Assembly: GCA_003216725.1 (NCBI GenBank) | Contig: QCIL01000016.1 | Coordinates: forward strand, 1 to 34,821 | Reading direction: 5' to 3' | From: Prochlorococcus sp. AG-402-L18 | GTDB taxonomy: Bacteria > Cyanobacteriota > Cyanobacteriia > PCC-6307 > Cyanobiaceae | Length of the DNA: 34,821 bases | Shown here: positions 28,113 through 34,821 of the stretch, piece by piece | Layout: every line of letters starts with the position of its first letter | How positions within the stretch are numbered: position 1 is the first letter of the stretch | Notes under the pieces: generated by a model | Databases searched by the model: none | What the model saw: the letters and a program-made list of their open reading frames with translations, nothing else | Told to the model about the DNA's origin: nothing | Made by a program: the position numbers and the translations under genes

Positions 28113-29561
28113 CTAATCGAAAGGTAGCATGAAGTTAATCTGTTTTGAAGGTTGAATATTTTGCAAAAGTAATCTTCCCCAGCTTCTTTTATTGACTCTT
28201 CCATCTAAGATTATTAACTTACCTGAATTCCTTCTTAGAGGAGAAATAGATCTTTCAAGTTTTATTCTGGCTTGTGGAAGAAAGAAATCTCTAAACCAAT
28301 CCTGAGAAAGCTTTTTTTTATGTGAGACTGTGATTGCATTAATAGGTTCTGTCATATTCGGAATAGGGAGTAAAGGAATGATAATTTGTTCTGGAATTTG
28401 AATTAAATAAGAATTCATAATCCACCAGTCAAAACTAGAGCAAAGAATTTTATTTTTACCAGTGGGAATTGTCTCTAGCAATACCCTCTTCCCGTACTTA
28501 GAAGCTAATTCTGTAGCAAGGTTAGTTTTTAAATCAATATCGTCAGATAAAATTAAAGTTAAACCCTTTCTAAACAGTATTAACTTTTTGCATTTATCTA
28601 AGATTGAATTGGTAAAAAGGGGATTATTAGGAAGCAACTGTCTGGGGGGTATGTATAGTGAAATCTTTTTCTCTTCAAAATTACTTTTAAAATTAATAAC
28701 CAAGTCAATATCTAAACTGTGCTTTTTAAGATACATTTGGAAAAAATTATCTTTTCTCAATGCTGATAAAAAAAGAAATTTATTTTTTGAAAAAAATTCC
28801 TTAATTTGAGAAAGTTCATCTATTGGCTGCAAATACAAATTCCAATCTAAATTTGTATCATTTAATTCTACCCAGCATGCCCAATCTTGAGATAAAGCTT
28901 TATTAACGCTTGAAAATTTATCAGAAAAAAAAGAATTTTTATGAAAAAAATTTGAAAAAAAACTAATTTCTTTTTCATCTAAGTTGATATAACTATTTCC
29001 TGAGACCCTTCTCAAAAAAAATTTTTTCTTTAAAGAATCATATACTTTTATAAATTTTTGATTGATTAATTCAAATTCCTTAAAATTTTTTGTCCAATCC
29101 TTTTTAAATAAAGAAATTCTAAAATGATTTTTTAAATCCTGTTTTATATCCTCTATTCCAGAATAAACAATTCGATGATTTCTAAGATTAAGAGAATTGG
29201 TATCATTAAGCAAATCTTGAATTGTTATCAAACGAATAAGATGATTTGCAAAAATGAGTTGATCATTTTTTAAAGTAAAATTAAAACCTAGATTCTTTAA
29301 AGAATCAATCTGAAATTGGTTTATAAATTGAATTTTTTCTTTAGATAAAATAAAAGTTGAATCTTCTTCTTTTAAAAAAAGAGAAATTAAAATTGGAGGC
29401 AACCAATCATTAGTAGAAAAAATTTCTGAATTAATTAGATATGTAGAATCATTTTCTATAGACTTGGAAATTATTCTCCCAAAAGAATATATATGTTCCC
29501 AATTAATACTTTGATCTTTCAAAAAACTTTTCAAATATTGATGACTTAAAATTTCAAGCAT
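28113..29561 (-). CDS. DinG-like protein with degenerate helicase motifs
   Basis: A 482-residue protein. The C-terminal third resembles the DinG/XPD-type helicase C-terminal domain: IIPLLPIPNMTEPINA matches the LPFP-type segment, FFLPQARIKLERSI the P-Q-A helix, and GKLIILDGRVNKRSWGRLL the ILD-R strand. The catalytic motifs appear lost. Where Walker A should be (about residues 43-55) the sequence is INSEIFSTNDWLP with no GKT/S, and the DEAH position (about 131-137) reads IVYSGIE. Motif VI (QxxGRxxR) reads RSISPLRR. There are no Cys for an iron-sulfur cluster. It is full length with an intact frame, so more likely a retained non-ATPase than a dead gene. Divergent from tyrA and two genes from recA. 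Confidence 0.65.
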   Translation of the reverse strand: MLEILSHQYLKSFLKDQSINWEHIYSFGRIISKSIENDSTYLINSEIFSTNDWLPPILISLFLKEEDSTFILSKEKIQFINQFQIDSLKNLGFNFTLKNDQLIFANHLIRLITIQDLLNDTNSLNLRNHRIVYSGIEDIKQDLKNHFRISLFKKDWTKNFKEFELINQKFIKVYDSLKKKFFLRRVSGNSYINLDEKEISFFSNFFHKNSFFSDKFSSVNKALSQDWACWVELNDTNLDWNLYLQPIDELSQIKEFFSKNKFLFLSALRKDNFFQMYLKKHSLDIDLVINFKSNFEEKKISLYIPPRQLLPNNPLFTNSILDKCKKLILFRKGLTLILSDDIDLKTNLATELASKYGKRVLLETIPTGKNKILCSSFDWWIMNSYLIQIPEQIIIPLLPIPNMTEPINAITVSHKKKLSQDWFRDFFLPQARIKLERSISPLRRNSGKLIILDGRVNKRSWGRLLLQNIQPSKQINFMLPFD

Positions 29562-29656
29562 TTATAATTAAGTTAATTCCCGATACATACAAAATTCATG
29601 AATCTAATATACAAAAAATTATTATCAATATAAGAAAGTCTTGAATTAATCAATCT

Positions 29657-30496
29657 ATGAAAATTGGAATAGTAGGATTAGGTTTAATTGGCGGATCATT
29701 GGGATTAAAACTCCAAAGTTTAAACCATACAATCTATGGAATAACAAATAATAAACTTAATGAAAAAAAAGCTAAAGAAAAAAAGCTTGCAAATTTTGTT
29801 AGCTGTGATCTGAACTTATTAAAGAAATGTGAACTTATTATTTTAGCATTGCCTATTAAAGATCTGATCAATCCATCTCAACTATTAGTAGCATCAATAC
29901 CACAAGAAACCATTGTAACTGATGTAGGCTCTGTCAAAGAACCAATTGTAAATAAGTGGGAAAAACTACATCCTCTATTTGTTGGATCCCATCCAATGGC
30001 AGGAACAGAAAAAAAAGGAGTTGATTCAGGTTTTGAAAGTCTTTTTAAAAATGCAAAGTGGATTATTACCCCTACAAAAGATAGTGATTCAAATGCAATC
30101 AAAACTATTTGTGAGCTAATAAAATCAATAGATTGTGAAATTTGCCTAGCTTCCCCAAAAGAGCATGATGAAGCAGTATCGCTAATTTCTCATTTGCCTA
30201 TATTTTTAGCTTCTGCCCTAATTGAAACTGCACACACAAAAAATAATCAATCTTTGTTAGATCTCACACAAAAATTGGCAGCTTCAGGCTTTTCTGACAC
30301 TTCGAGAGTTGGTGGAGGTAATGAACAACTAGGCTTAGATTTAGCTATGAATAATCAGATTAATGTTTTAAATGCCATTAATAATTTTAAAAACAAGCTT
30401 AATTTATTGGAATCTCTTATAAGAAAAAAAAATTGGGAGTTACTTTCTAAAAAACTTGCTGAATCAAAAGAAAATAGACAAAATTTTATAAATTAA
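29657..30496 (+). CDS. tyrA: Prephenate/arogenate dehydrogenase (TyrA)
   Basis: A 279-residue dehydrogenase of tyrosine synthesis. The NAD(P) fold opens with KIGIVGLGLIGGSLGL (GxGxxG at residues 7-12). Later hallmarks are TDVGSVK (88-94), GSHPMAGTEKKG with the catalytic His (110-121), and HDEAVSLISHLP (170-181). Cyanobacterial TyrA generally oxidises L-arogenate with NADP, and this is the likely activity, but it cannot be read directly. The gene runs 11 bp into the end of the opposite crtD-like gene. Confidence 0.95.
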   Translation: MKIGIVGLGLIGGSLGLKLQSLNHTIYGITNNKLNEKKAKEKKLANFVSCDLNLLKKCELIILALPIKDLINPSQLLVASIPQETIVTDVGSVKEPIVNKWEKLHPLFVGSHPMAGTEKKGVDSGFESLFKNAKWIITPTKDSDSNAIKTICELIKSIDCEICLASPKEHDEAVSLISHLPIFLASALIETAHTKNNQSLLDLTQKLAASGFSDTSRVGGGNEQLGLDLAMNNQINVLNAINNFKNKLNLLESLIRKKNWELLSKKLAESKENRQNFIN

Positions 30497-31988
30497 AATT
30501 TTCTATACCTTTGGAAGCTAATATTTGCCTTGAAACCATTAATGCCGACTGACTAACTCCTGCAGTTCCCTCTCCAGGATAAATTGAATCTCCACAAAGC
30601 CATAAACCTTCAAAAGGAGTCCTACTTGATAATCCAAATAAACCAAAAATATCTGGATTTTGACCAAGTCCTCCTACTATTCCATTTGGTCTATTTGTCC
30701 ATTTTTCAAATCCCAATGGAGTTGCTAATTCCCTATGAAGCCAATTTTCCTGATCAATATCAAATTGGCTTTCCAATTCAAACGATATTTTTTTCATGAA
30801 ATCCTTTTTCTTTTTTAAATATTTTGTTCTATCTAGATCAAACCAATCTTTTGTCTTAGTAAAAATACTAGCTATTAAAGTAATCTCACCTTTTGGTGCT
30901 CTTCCATCACCATCGTCACTAATTGAGACAAATAAAGAACCAAATTCCTTCGAAACAAATTGATAATGATTGGAGGAAGTTTTTTTAATATGTTCTTTTT
31001 TTAATGCTGAATAAAAAACAACAGCTCCACTTGGATTAGGTAAATTATTAAGTCGATTTTTATAACTTTGTTTTCTTTTTAAAGGATCTTTCAAATGCTT
31101 GATTAAAGATTGAGGAGGCGCGGTATAAATCAAATCTTTTGCTTGGTAAATAAAAGAATCTTTTTTAGAGTTGGCAGATACTTTCCAACACATATTTGCT
31201 TCATCAAAATCTATAGAATTAACTTTCTGTCCAAAAATTTGATTAACTCCAGTTTTACTCAATGAAATTTCTAATGCTTCACTTAAAGCTTGCATTGATT
31301 TTTTAAGGTGCCAGAGTCCATGTGGGTGATGACCCATCTGAAGAACCGTAGATCCATATAATGCTGCAGTATTATAAACGTCCTCTTGAGAATAAAGTTT
31401 TAGTTGAAGATTTAAGAATTTAATCAAGCGCTCATTATTAGATAATCCACATATCCGCAATAAATCAAAAATAGTAGATTTAAGTAAGATACCTGTGACT
31501 AGGTTTGAGGGTATTAGTGCTTTAAGAAGTTGAGAAAAATCCCAAAAATTACTTATTGGTAATACTGGATTATTATTAGCAAATATCCAATTACTTTGAT
31601 GAATTAGTGAACAAAGTTTCCAAAATCTACTACTCCCAGGAAACTGCATTTCTTGTTCAGTAATCCATTTACTTTTTTCATACCAAATAGATATAGGCTG
31701 ACCGTCATTCAAATCAACAATGCAAGCAGGGTCTAAAATTGTGGCTTCAGGGATTGGAATATCTAAAAAATCAAAAATTCTAGAATGTATTCCCCCTTTC
31801 TCTAATCCAGCAACTTGAGTTGCACCAACATCAAAAATATAATTTTTTCTTTTAAAAGTACCGGCACAGCCTCCCGATTGATTATGAGATTCAATTAAAG
31901 TAACAGATAATCCTTGTTTTGATAAAATTGCTGCAGAAGTTAGTCCTGCTATTCCGGCACCAACAACAACAATTTCAGACTTTCTCAT
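30486..31988 (-). CDS. crtD: CrtD-type carotenoid desaturase/isomerase-family flavoprotein
   Basis: About 500 residues. The N-terminal FAD-binding motif is EIVVVGAGIAGLTSA followed by LIESHNQSGGCAGTF, and the C-terminal FAD motif is GLWLCGDSIYPGEGTAGVSQ, as in the CrtI/CrtD/CrtH phytoene-desaturase superfamily. Closest in feel to cyanobacterial CrtD, the C-3',4' desaturase of myxol-type carotenoids, but the substrate cannot be read from sequence. The start is uncertain: ATG at 31988 avoids overlap, while TTG at 31997 has a good GAGGA six bases upstream and would add three residues. Head-to-head with the next gene, tail-to-tail with tyrA. Confidence 0.75.
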   Translation of the reverse strand: MRKSEIVVVGAGIAGLTSAAILSKQGLSVTLIESHNQSGGCAGTFKRKNYIFDVGATQVAGLEKGGIHSRIFDFLDIPIPEATILDPACIVDLNDGQPISIWYEKSKWITEQEMQFPGSSRFWKLCSLIHQSNWIFANNNPVLPISNFWDFSQLLKALIPSNLVTGILLKSTIFDLLRICGLSNNERLIKFLNLQLKLYSQEDVYNTAALYGSTVLQMGHHPHGLWHLKKSMQALSEALEISLSKTGVNQIFGQKVNSIDFDEANMCWKVSANSKKDSFIYQAKDLIYTAPPQSLIKHLKDPLKRKQSYKNRLNNLPNPSGAVVFYSALKKEHIKKTSSNHYQFVSKEFGSLFVSISDDGDGRAPKGEITLIASIFTKTKDWFDLDRTKYLKKKKDFMKKISFELESQFDIDQENWLHRELATPLGFEKWTNRPNGIVGGLGQNPDIFGLFGLSSRTPFEGLWLCGDSIYPGEGTAGVSQSALMVSRQILASKGIENFNL

Positions 31989-31991
31989 TAA

Positions 31992-32870
31992 ATGCAAAAA
32001 TTATCCTCTTTTGAAGTTAGCGAAATTTGTGATGAATTAGGTGAAGCCTATCCAAAAAGTATTGAACAAGTCCATGGAGGTGATATTCATAGTGCATGGC
32101 AAGTAGAATTCTCGAATAAAAAATTATTTCTTAAAAGAAATCATAGAAATAGAAAATTTCTTGAATTTGAAAAATATTGTCTTCAAAATTTAAGAATGTT
32201 TATTAATAAAAAAAACTTGGTTATCCCAGAAGTTATTGCATATAAAAATATAAAAAATATAGAAATTCTTTTAATTGAATGGATAGATATGCACAACCTT
32301 GACCAAAAAAAGCTTGGAAAAGGTTTAGGAGAAATGCACCTAAATTCAAATGAATCTAATCCAAAAATGTTTGGATATCCAGTTGAGGGTTTTATCGGAA
32401 TAACAAATCAGGAGAAAGGCTGGAAAGATAATTGGATAGATTGTTTTTTAAACTTACGGATAATACCTCAATTATTAATTCTTAAATCAAATGTCTTAGA
32501 TAAAGAAACCTTAAAGCAAGTTAAAGAAAAAATTAAATCAGTATTACTTACTCATAAACCAATGAATACACTTGTTCATGGTGATTTATGGTCAGGAAAT
32601 ATTGGAATAGACAAAAATGGTAAGGGAGTTATATTTGACCCGGCATCCTGGTGGGCTGATAATGAAGTAGATATTGCCATGTCAAAGTTATTTGGAGGTT
32701 TTGGAAAAGAATTTTATGAAGAGTACCATAAAATTTTTCCCATCAAACAAGGATTTGAAAAAAGAATTATTATTTACAATTTTTATCACATATTGAATCA
32801 CGCCAATATGTTTGGAGGAGGATACTTTAATCAGGTTAAAGATTACGTAAAAGCAATACTTAATATGTAA
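31992..32870 (+). CDS. Fructosamine/ketosamine-3-kinase family protein
   Basis: A 292-residue kinase-fold protein. LVHGDLWSGNIG (residues 195-206) is the catalytic loop and FDPASWW (216-221) holds the metal-binding Asp in place of DFG, both typical of FN3K. HGGDIHSAWQV near residue 28 and LFLKRN with Lys48 fit the ATP site. Family members phosphorylate sugar adducts on protein lysines so that they fall off (protein deglycation); bacterial members prefer ribulosamine or erythrulosamine. The ATG is three bases from the ATG of the opposite crtD-like gene, and no Shine-Dalgarno is visible. It is followed by the CAAD gene tail to tail. Confidence 0.88.
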   Translation: MQKLSSFEVSEICDELGEAYPKSIEQVHGGDIHSAWQVEFSNKKLFLKRNHRNRKFLEFEKYCLQNLRMFINKKNLVIPEVIAYKNIKNIEILLIEWIDMHNLDQKKLGKGLGEMHLNSNESNPKMFGYPVEGFIGITNQEKGWKDNWIDCFLNLRIIPQLLILKSNVLDKETLKQVKEKIKSVLLTHKPMNTLVHGDLWSGNIGIDKNGKGVIFDPASWWADNEVDIAMSKLFGGFGKEFYEEYHKIFPIKQGFEKRIIIYNFYHILNHANMFGGGYFNQVKDYVKAILNM

Positions 32871-32876
32871 TCTTAA

Positions 32877-33242
32877 CTAGCCTAAATATGTCTTTTTAAG
32901 ATTTTGTACCTTATCTAAAACAGCTTCACGATTTTCACTGGTACGAAGATTCTGCCAACTCCATTGACCAACAACAATTACACCTAGTAGTTCAAGTAAG
33001 CCAGGGATAATTGGGAAAAAGTTTATCGTGTCAATGACAACTTTAATTATTATCTGAGCTATTACGACAACAGCAATTATGCCTGCCGCTTTGCCATACT
33101 TACCCATTTGAGTCCAATCAACATTACCAAGGGTTTCATTGACTTTTCCCATAACATCAGAGTACTTCTCTGAAAAGCTTTTGGTTTCTGAGCTTGTATC
33201 GGAGCCGGAGTCTTGATTTGACTCTGGAGTGTTATCACTCAT
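32877..33242 (-). CDS. CAAD-domain / CURT1-like thylakoid membrane protein
   Basis: A 121-residue protein with an acidic Ser-rich N-terminus (residues 1-22), two hydrophobic helices (about 52-70 and 77-95) joined by NFFPIIPG, and a charged C-terminal helix (about 100-118). This arrangement, with the ending NREAVLDKVQNLKKTYLG, matches the CAAD domain, also found on some cyanobacterial aminoacyl-tRNA synthetases. The free-standing form is related to plant CURT1, which bends thylakoid membranes. A role in thylakoid curvature is inferred from the family. No aminoacyl-tRNA synthetase part is attached here. Confidence 0.88.
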   Translation of the reverse strand: MSDNTPESNQDSGSDTSSETKSFSEKYSDVMGKVNETLGNVDWTQMGKYGKAAGIIAVVVIAQIIIKVVIDTINFFPIIPGLLELLGVIVVGQWSWQNLRTSENREAVLDKVQNLKKTYLG

Positions 33243-33529
33243 GAATTCAGTAAACTTAATGTATGAACCAGAGAGTATCGGAAAAAACGTCTATTGACTA
33301 CCTTTTTGTTGTGCAAAATTCCGAACCGAAACATTTTGTATTTTTTAAATGTATTGGTATATAAAGTTTCTGAAGATATTTAAACTTAAAATGGATTTAC
33401 AAAAACTTCACATTATCGTCTAGTTCTAACAAAAATATTAAAAATTCTAAGAAATAAAAAAAATTTAGAAGGCTAAAATTTTATTTAAATTATTATATCT
33501 TCATATGTGTATTAAGCTAAATTTATAAA
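33243..33529. other. Divergent spacer between CAAD and MoeB-like genes
   Basis: A 287-bp AT-rich gap upstream of both genes, which must hold two promoters. No gene, tRNA or strong inverted repeat was seen. A TTGCAC on the minus strand could be the CAAD -35, but the matching -10 is poor. Confidence 0.45.
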
Positions 33530-34681
33530 ATGGATATTTCAAAAGATATCAAATTTAATTTCTTAAACTCGGATGAAGAAGAAAGATATCAAAAACATTT
33601 AACCCTCAAAGAAATAGGTTATGAGGGTCAACTAGATCTAAAAAACAGTTCAGTGTTATGCATTGGAGCAGGTGGGCTTGGGTCTTCCGTTTTACTTTAT
33701 CTAGCCGCAACAGGAATTGGAAAAATTGGAATAGTTGATAACGATCGCGTTGAAAAGTCTAATCTCCAAAGACAGATAATTCATGAAACAAATACTATTG
33801 GCAATCTTAAAATTGATTCTGCCAGGGAAAGAATTAAAAAATTTAATCCTAATTGTAAATTATTAACCTTTTCAGAGAGAATTAATCCTAAAAATGCACT
33901 CAGAATAATAAAGGGGTTTGATGTTATTTGTGATTGCTCAGATAACTTTGACACAAGATATTTAATAAACGATTCATGCCTGATACTAAATAAACCCCTT
34001 GTATTTGGAAGTGTACAAGGATTTGAAGGGCAAGTAAGTGTTTTCAATTTATATAAAGATAGTCCAAATTTAAGAGACTTACTTCCAGAATCACCTTCAA
34101 AAAATGCTGTCCCTAGTTGTGCAGAATTTGGGGTTGTAGGAGTTTCAACAGGTTTAATAGGAATTCTTCAGGTAAATGAAATTATAAAAATCATTTTGAA
34201 TAAAGGTGAAATTTTAGATGGAAAAATTTTGATTTTTGATCTATTGAATATGAATATGAAAAAATTACATCTAAAAAGTGATCAGTTAAATAAACGAATA
34301 AAAAATCTATCACAGTTTGAGGACTTTTATAGTAACGATGAATATTGTGAGAAAAATAACAAAATTGAAAGAATCAATGCTTATGATTTCAATAGCATCT
34401 ACCAAGTGAAACCCAACAAAATACTTTTAATTGATGTTCGTGAAAATGAAGAATTTTCTATTTCTGCCATCAAAGGTTCTGTATCTATTCCTCTTAGTCA
34501 TTTGAGCGAAAATTCTGACTTAGAGTTCATTCAAAAAGAAAGTCTGAATAAAGAAATTTTCACTATATGTCAATCGGGGAAACGTTCTGAAAAAGCATCA
34601 AAAATCTTGTCTAAATTCAAAATTCAATCAAGATCTATTGAGGGTGGGATTGAAAAGGTAAAAAAAATATTACACGATTGA
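33530..34681 (+). CDS. moeB: MoeB/ThiF-family adenylyltransferase with C-terminal rhodanese domain
   Basis: A 383-residue E1-like enzyme. The nucleotide loop is LCIGAGGLGSSV (residues 43-54), and the conserved Asp and Arg lie in IVDNDRVEKSNLQRQIIH. The catalytic Cys is Cys197 in AVPSCAEFGVVG. A rhodanese domain (about 297-383) has its sulfur-carrying Cys347 in ICQSGKRSEKA. Such proteins adenylate the C-terminal Gly of a small sulfur carrier (MoaD, ThiS or similar) and pass it sulfur. The structural zinc CxxC pairs usual in MoeB are missing: residues 172-192 and 255-275 hold at most a single Cys. Which carrier it serves cannot be told; thiamine or tRNA thiolation are possible instead of molybdopterin. 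Converges on the cobO-like gene, 14 bp between stops. Confidence 0.87.
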   Translation: MDISKDIKFNFLNSDEEERYQKHLTLKEIGYEGQLDLKNSSVLCIGAGGLGSSVLLYLAATGIGKIGIVDNDRVEKSNLQRQIIHETNTIGNLKIDSARERIKKFNPNCKLLTFSERINPKNALRIIKGFDVICDCSDNFDTRYLINDSCLILNKPLVFGSVQGFEGQVSVFNLYKDSPNLRDLLPESPSKNAVPSCAEFGVVGVSTGLIGILQVNEIIKIILNKGEILDGKILIFDLLNMNMKKLHLKSDQLNKRIKNLSQFEDFYSNDEYCEKNNKIERINAYDFNSIYQVKPNKILLIDVRENEEFSISAIKGSVSIPLSHLSENSDLEFIQKESLNKEIFTICQSGKRSEKASKILSKFKIQSRSIEGGIEKVKKILHD

Positions 34682-34695
34682 TTTTATTCGGATAT

Positions 34696-34821
34696 TTAGT
34701 AATCTACGCCTCTTTTCAAATCAACTCCGACATTTGCATAATGCTTATGACATACCATTTCAGAATAGACATCGGCGAGTTCAAAGTATGAAGGTTCATT
34801 TTTACATCGCCCAGTAATAAC
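34696..34821 (-). CDS. cobO: Probable corrinoid adenosyltransferase CobO, C-terminal fragment
   Basis: The last 41 codons of a minus-strand gene that runs off the right edge. The translation VITGRCKNEP, then ELADVYSEMVCHKHYANVGV and KRGVDY at the end, follows the CobO C-terminal pattern (VVTGR, ADLVTEM, KH, GV, GIE). CobO transfers the adenosyl group of ATP to the cobalt of corrinoids. Identification rests on this short tail alone, so the assignment is tentative. Confidence 0.55.
   Translation of the reverse strand, partial: VITGRCKNEPSYFELADVYSEMVCHKHYANVGVDLKRGVDY

Noticed and set aside
1..34821. Mobile elements, CRISPR arrays, prophage or defence islands
   Set aside because: No transposase, integrase, direct-repeat array or defence-type gene was seen, and nearly all genes are core cyanobacterial functions.

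Overview
The window looks like a piece of core chromosome from a high-light-adapted Prochlorococcus or a very close marine picocyanobacterium. This rests on photosystem I genes, the NDH-1 subunit NdhN, LdpA, a CAAD/CURT1-type thylakoid protein and DUF2839 in one AT-rich, tightly packed stretch. There are no insertion sequences, integrases, CRISPR arrays or rRNA genes. Species assignment is inference from gene content and protein sequence; no search was run.

Layout, left to right. (1) 1-2496, minus strand: the psaA-psaB operon, with psaB cut by the window edge and a structured psaA leader. (2) 2831-5539, plus: a CbiG-CobJ fusion enzyme of corrinoid synthesis and a HAD hydrolase. (3) 5540-7770: a quiet spacer, tRNA-Ser(GCU), alanine racemase and a small HNH protein. 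(4) 7786-23901, minus: about 16 kb of translation genes. In transcription order these are rplC-D-W-B, rpsS, rplV, rpsC, rplP, rpmC, rpsQ, rplN-X-E, rpsH, rplF-R, rpsE, rplO, secY, adk, rpmJ, rpsM, rpsK, rpoA, rplQ, truA, rplM, rpsI, rpmE and prfA. rpsJ, rpsN, rpmD and infA are not at their E. coli positions. (5) 24176-25832, plus: ndhN, ldpA and tRNA-Gln(UUG). (6) 25849-27835, plus: a second HAD phosphatase and recA, which has a clear cyanobacterial LexA box. (7) 27838-29561, minus: a DUF2839 protein and a DinG-like protein with degenerate helicase motifs. (8) 29657-34681: tyrA, a CrtD-type desaturase head-to-head with a fructosamine-kinase-family gene, a CAAD membrane protein and a MoeB/ThiF-rhodanese protein. 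(9) The window closes in the 3' end of a probable cobO.

How the genes fit together. Most of the window serves protein synthesis and export: r-proteins, the RNA polymerase alpha subunit, SecY, Adk, TruA and RF1. The flanks serve photosynthesis and its cofactors: PsaA/B, NdhN, CAAD, CrtD and corrinoid enzymes near both ends. A recurring pattern is loss of zinc-binding cysteines: L36, L31 and the MoeB-like protein all lack the usual Cys ligands, and Adk is the short-lid form. This would suit a cell living at very low zinc.

I found no clearly new defence, mobile or biosynthetic system. The most interesting unexplained signals are the psaA leader stem-loop and the inverted repeats beyond it, a possible small RNA with terminator between rplC and ndhN, the probable pseudo-helicase beside recA, and the two divergent genes whose start codons are back to back.
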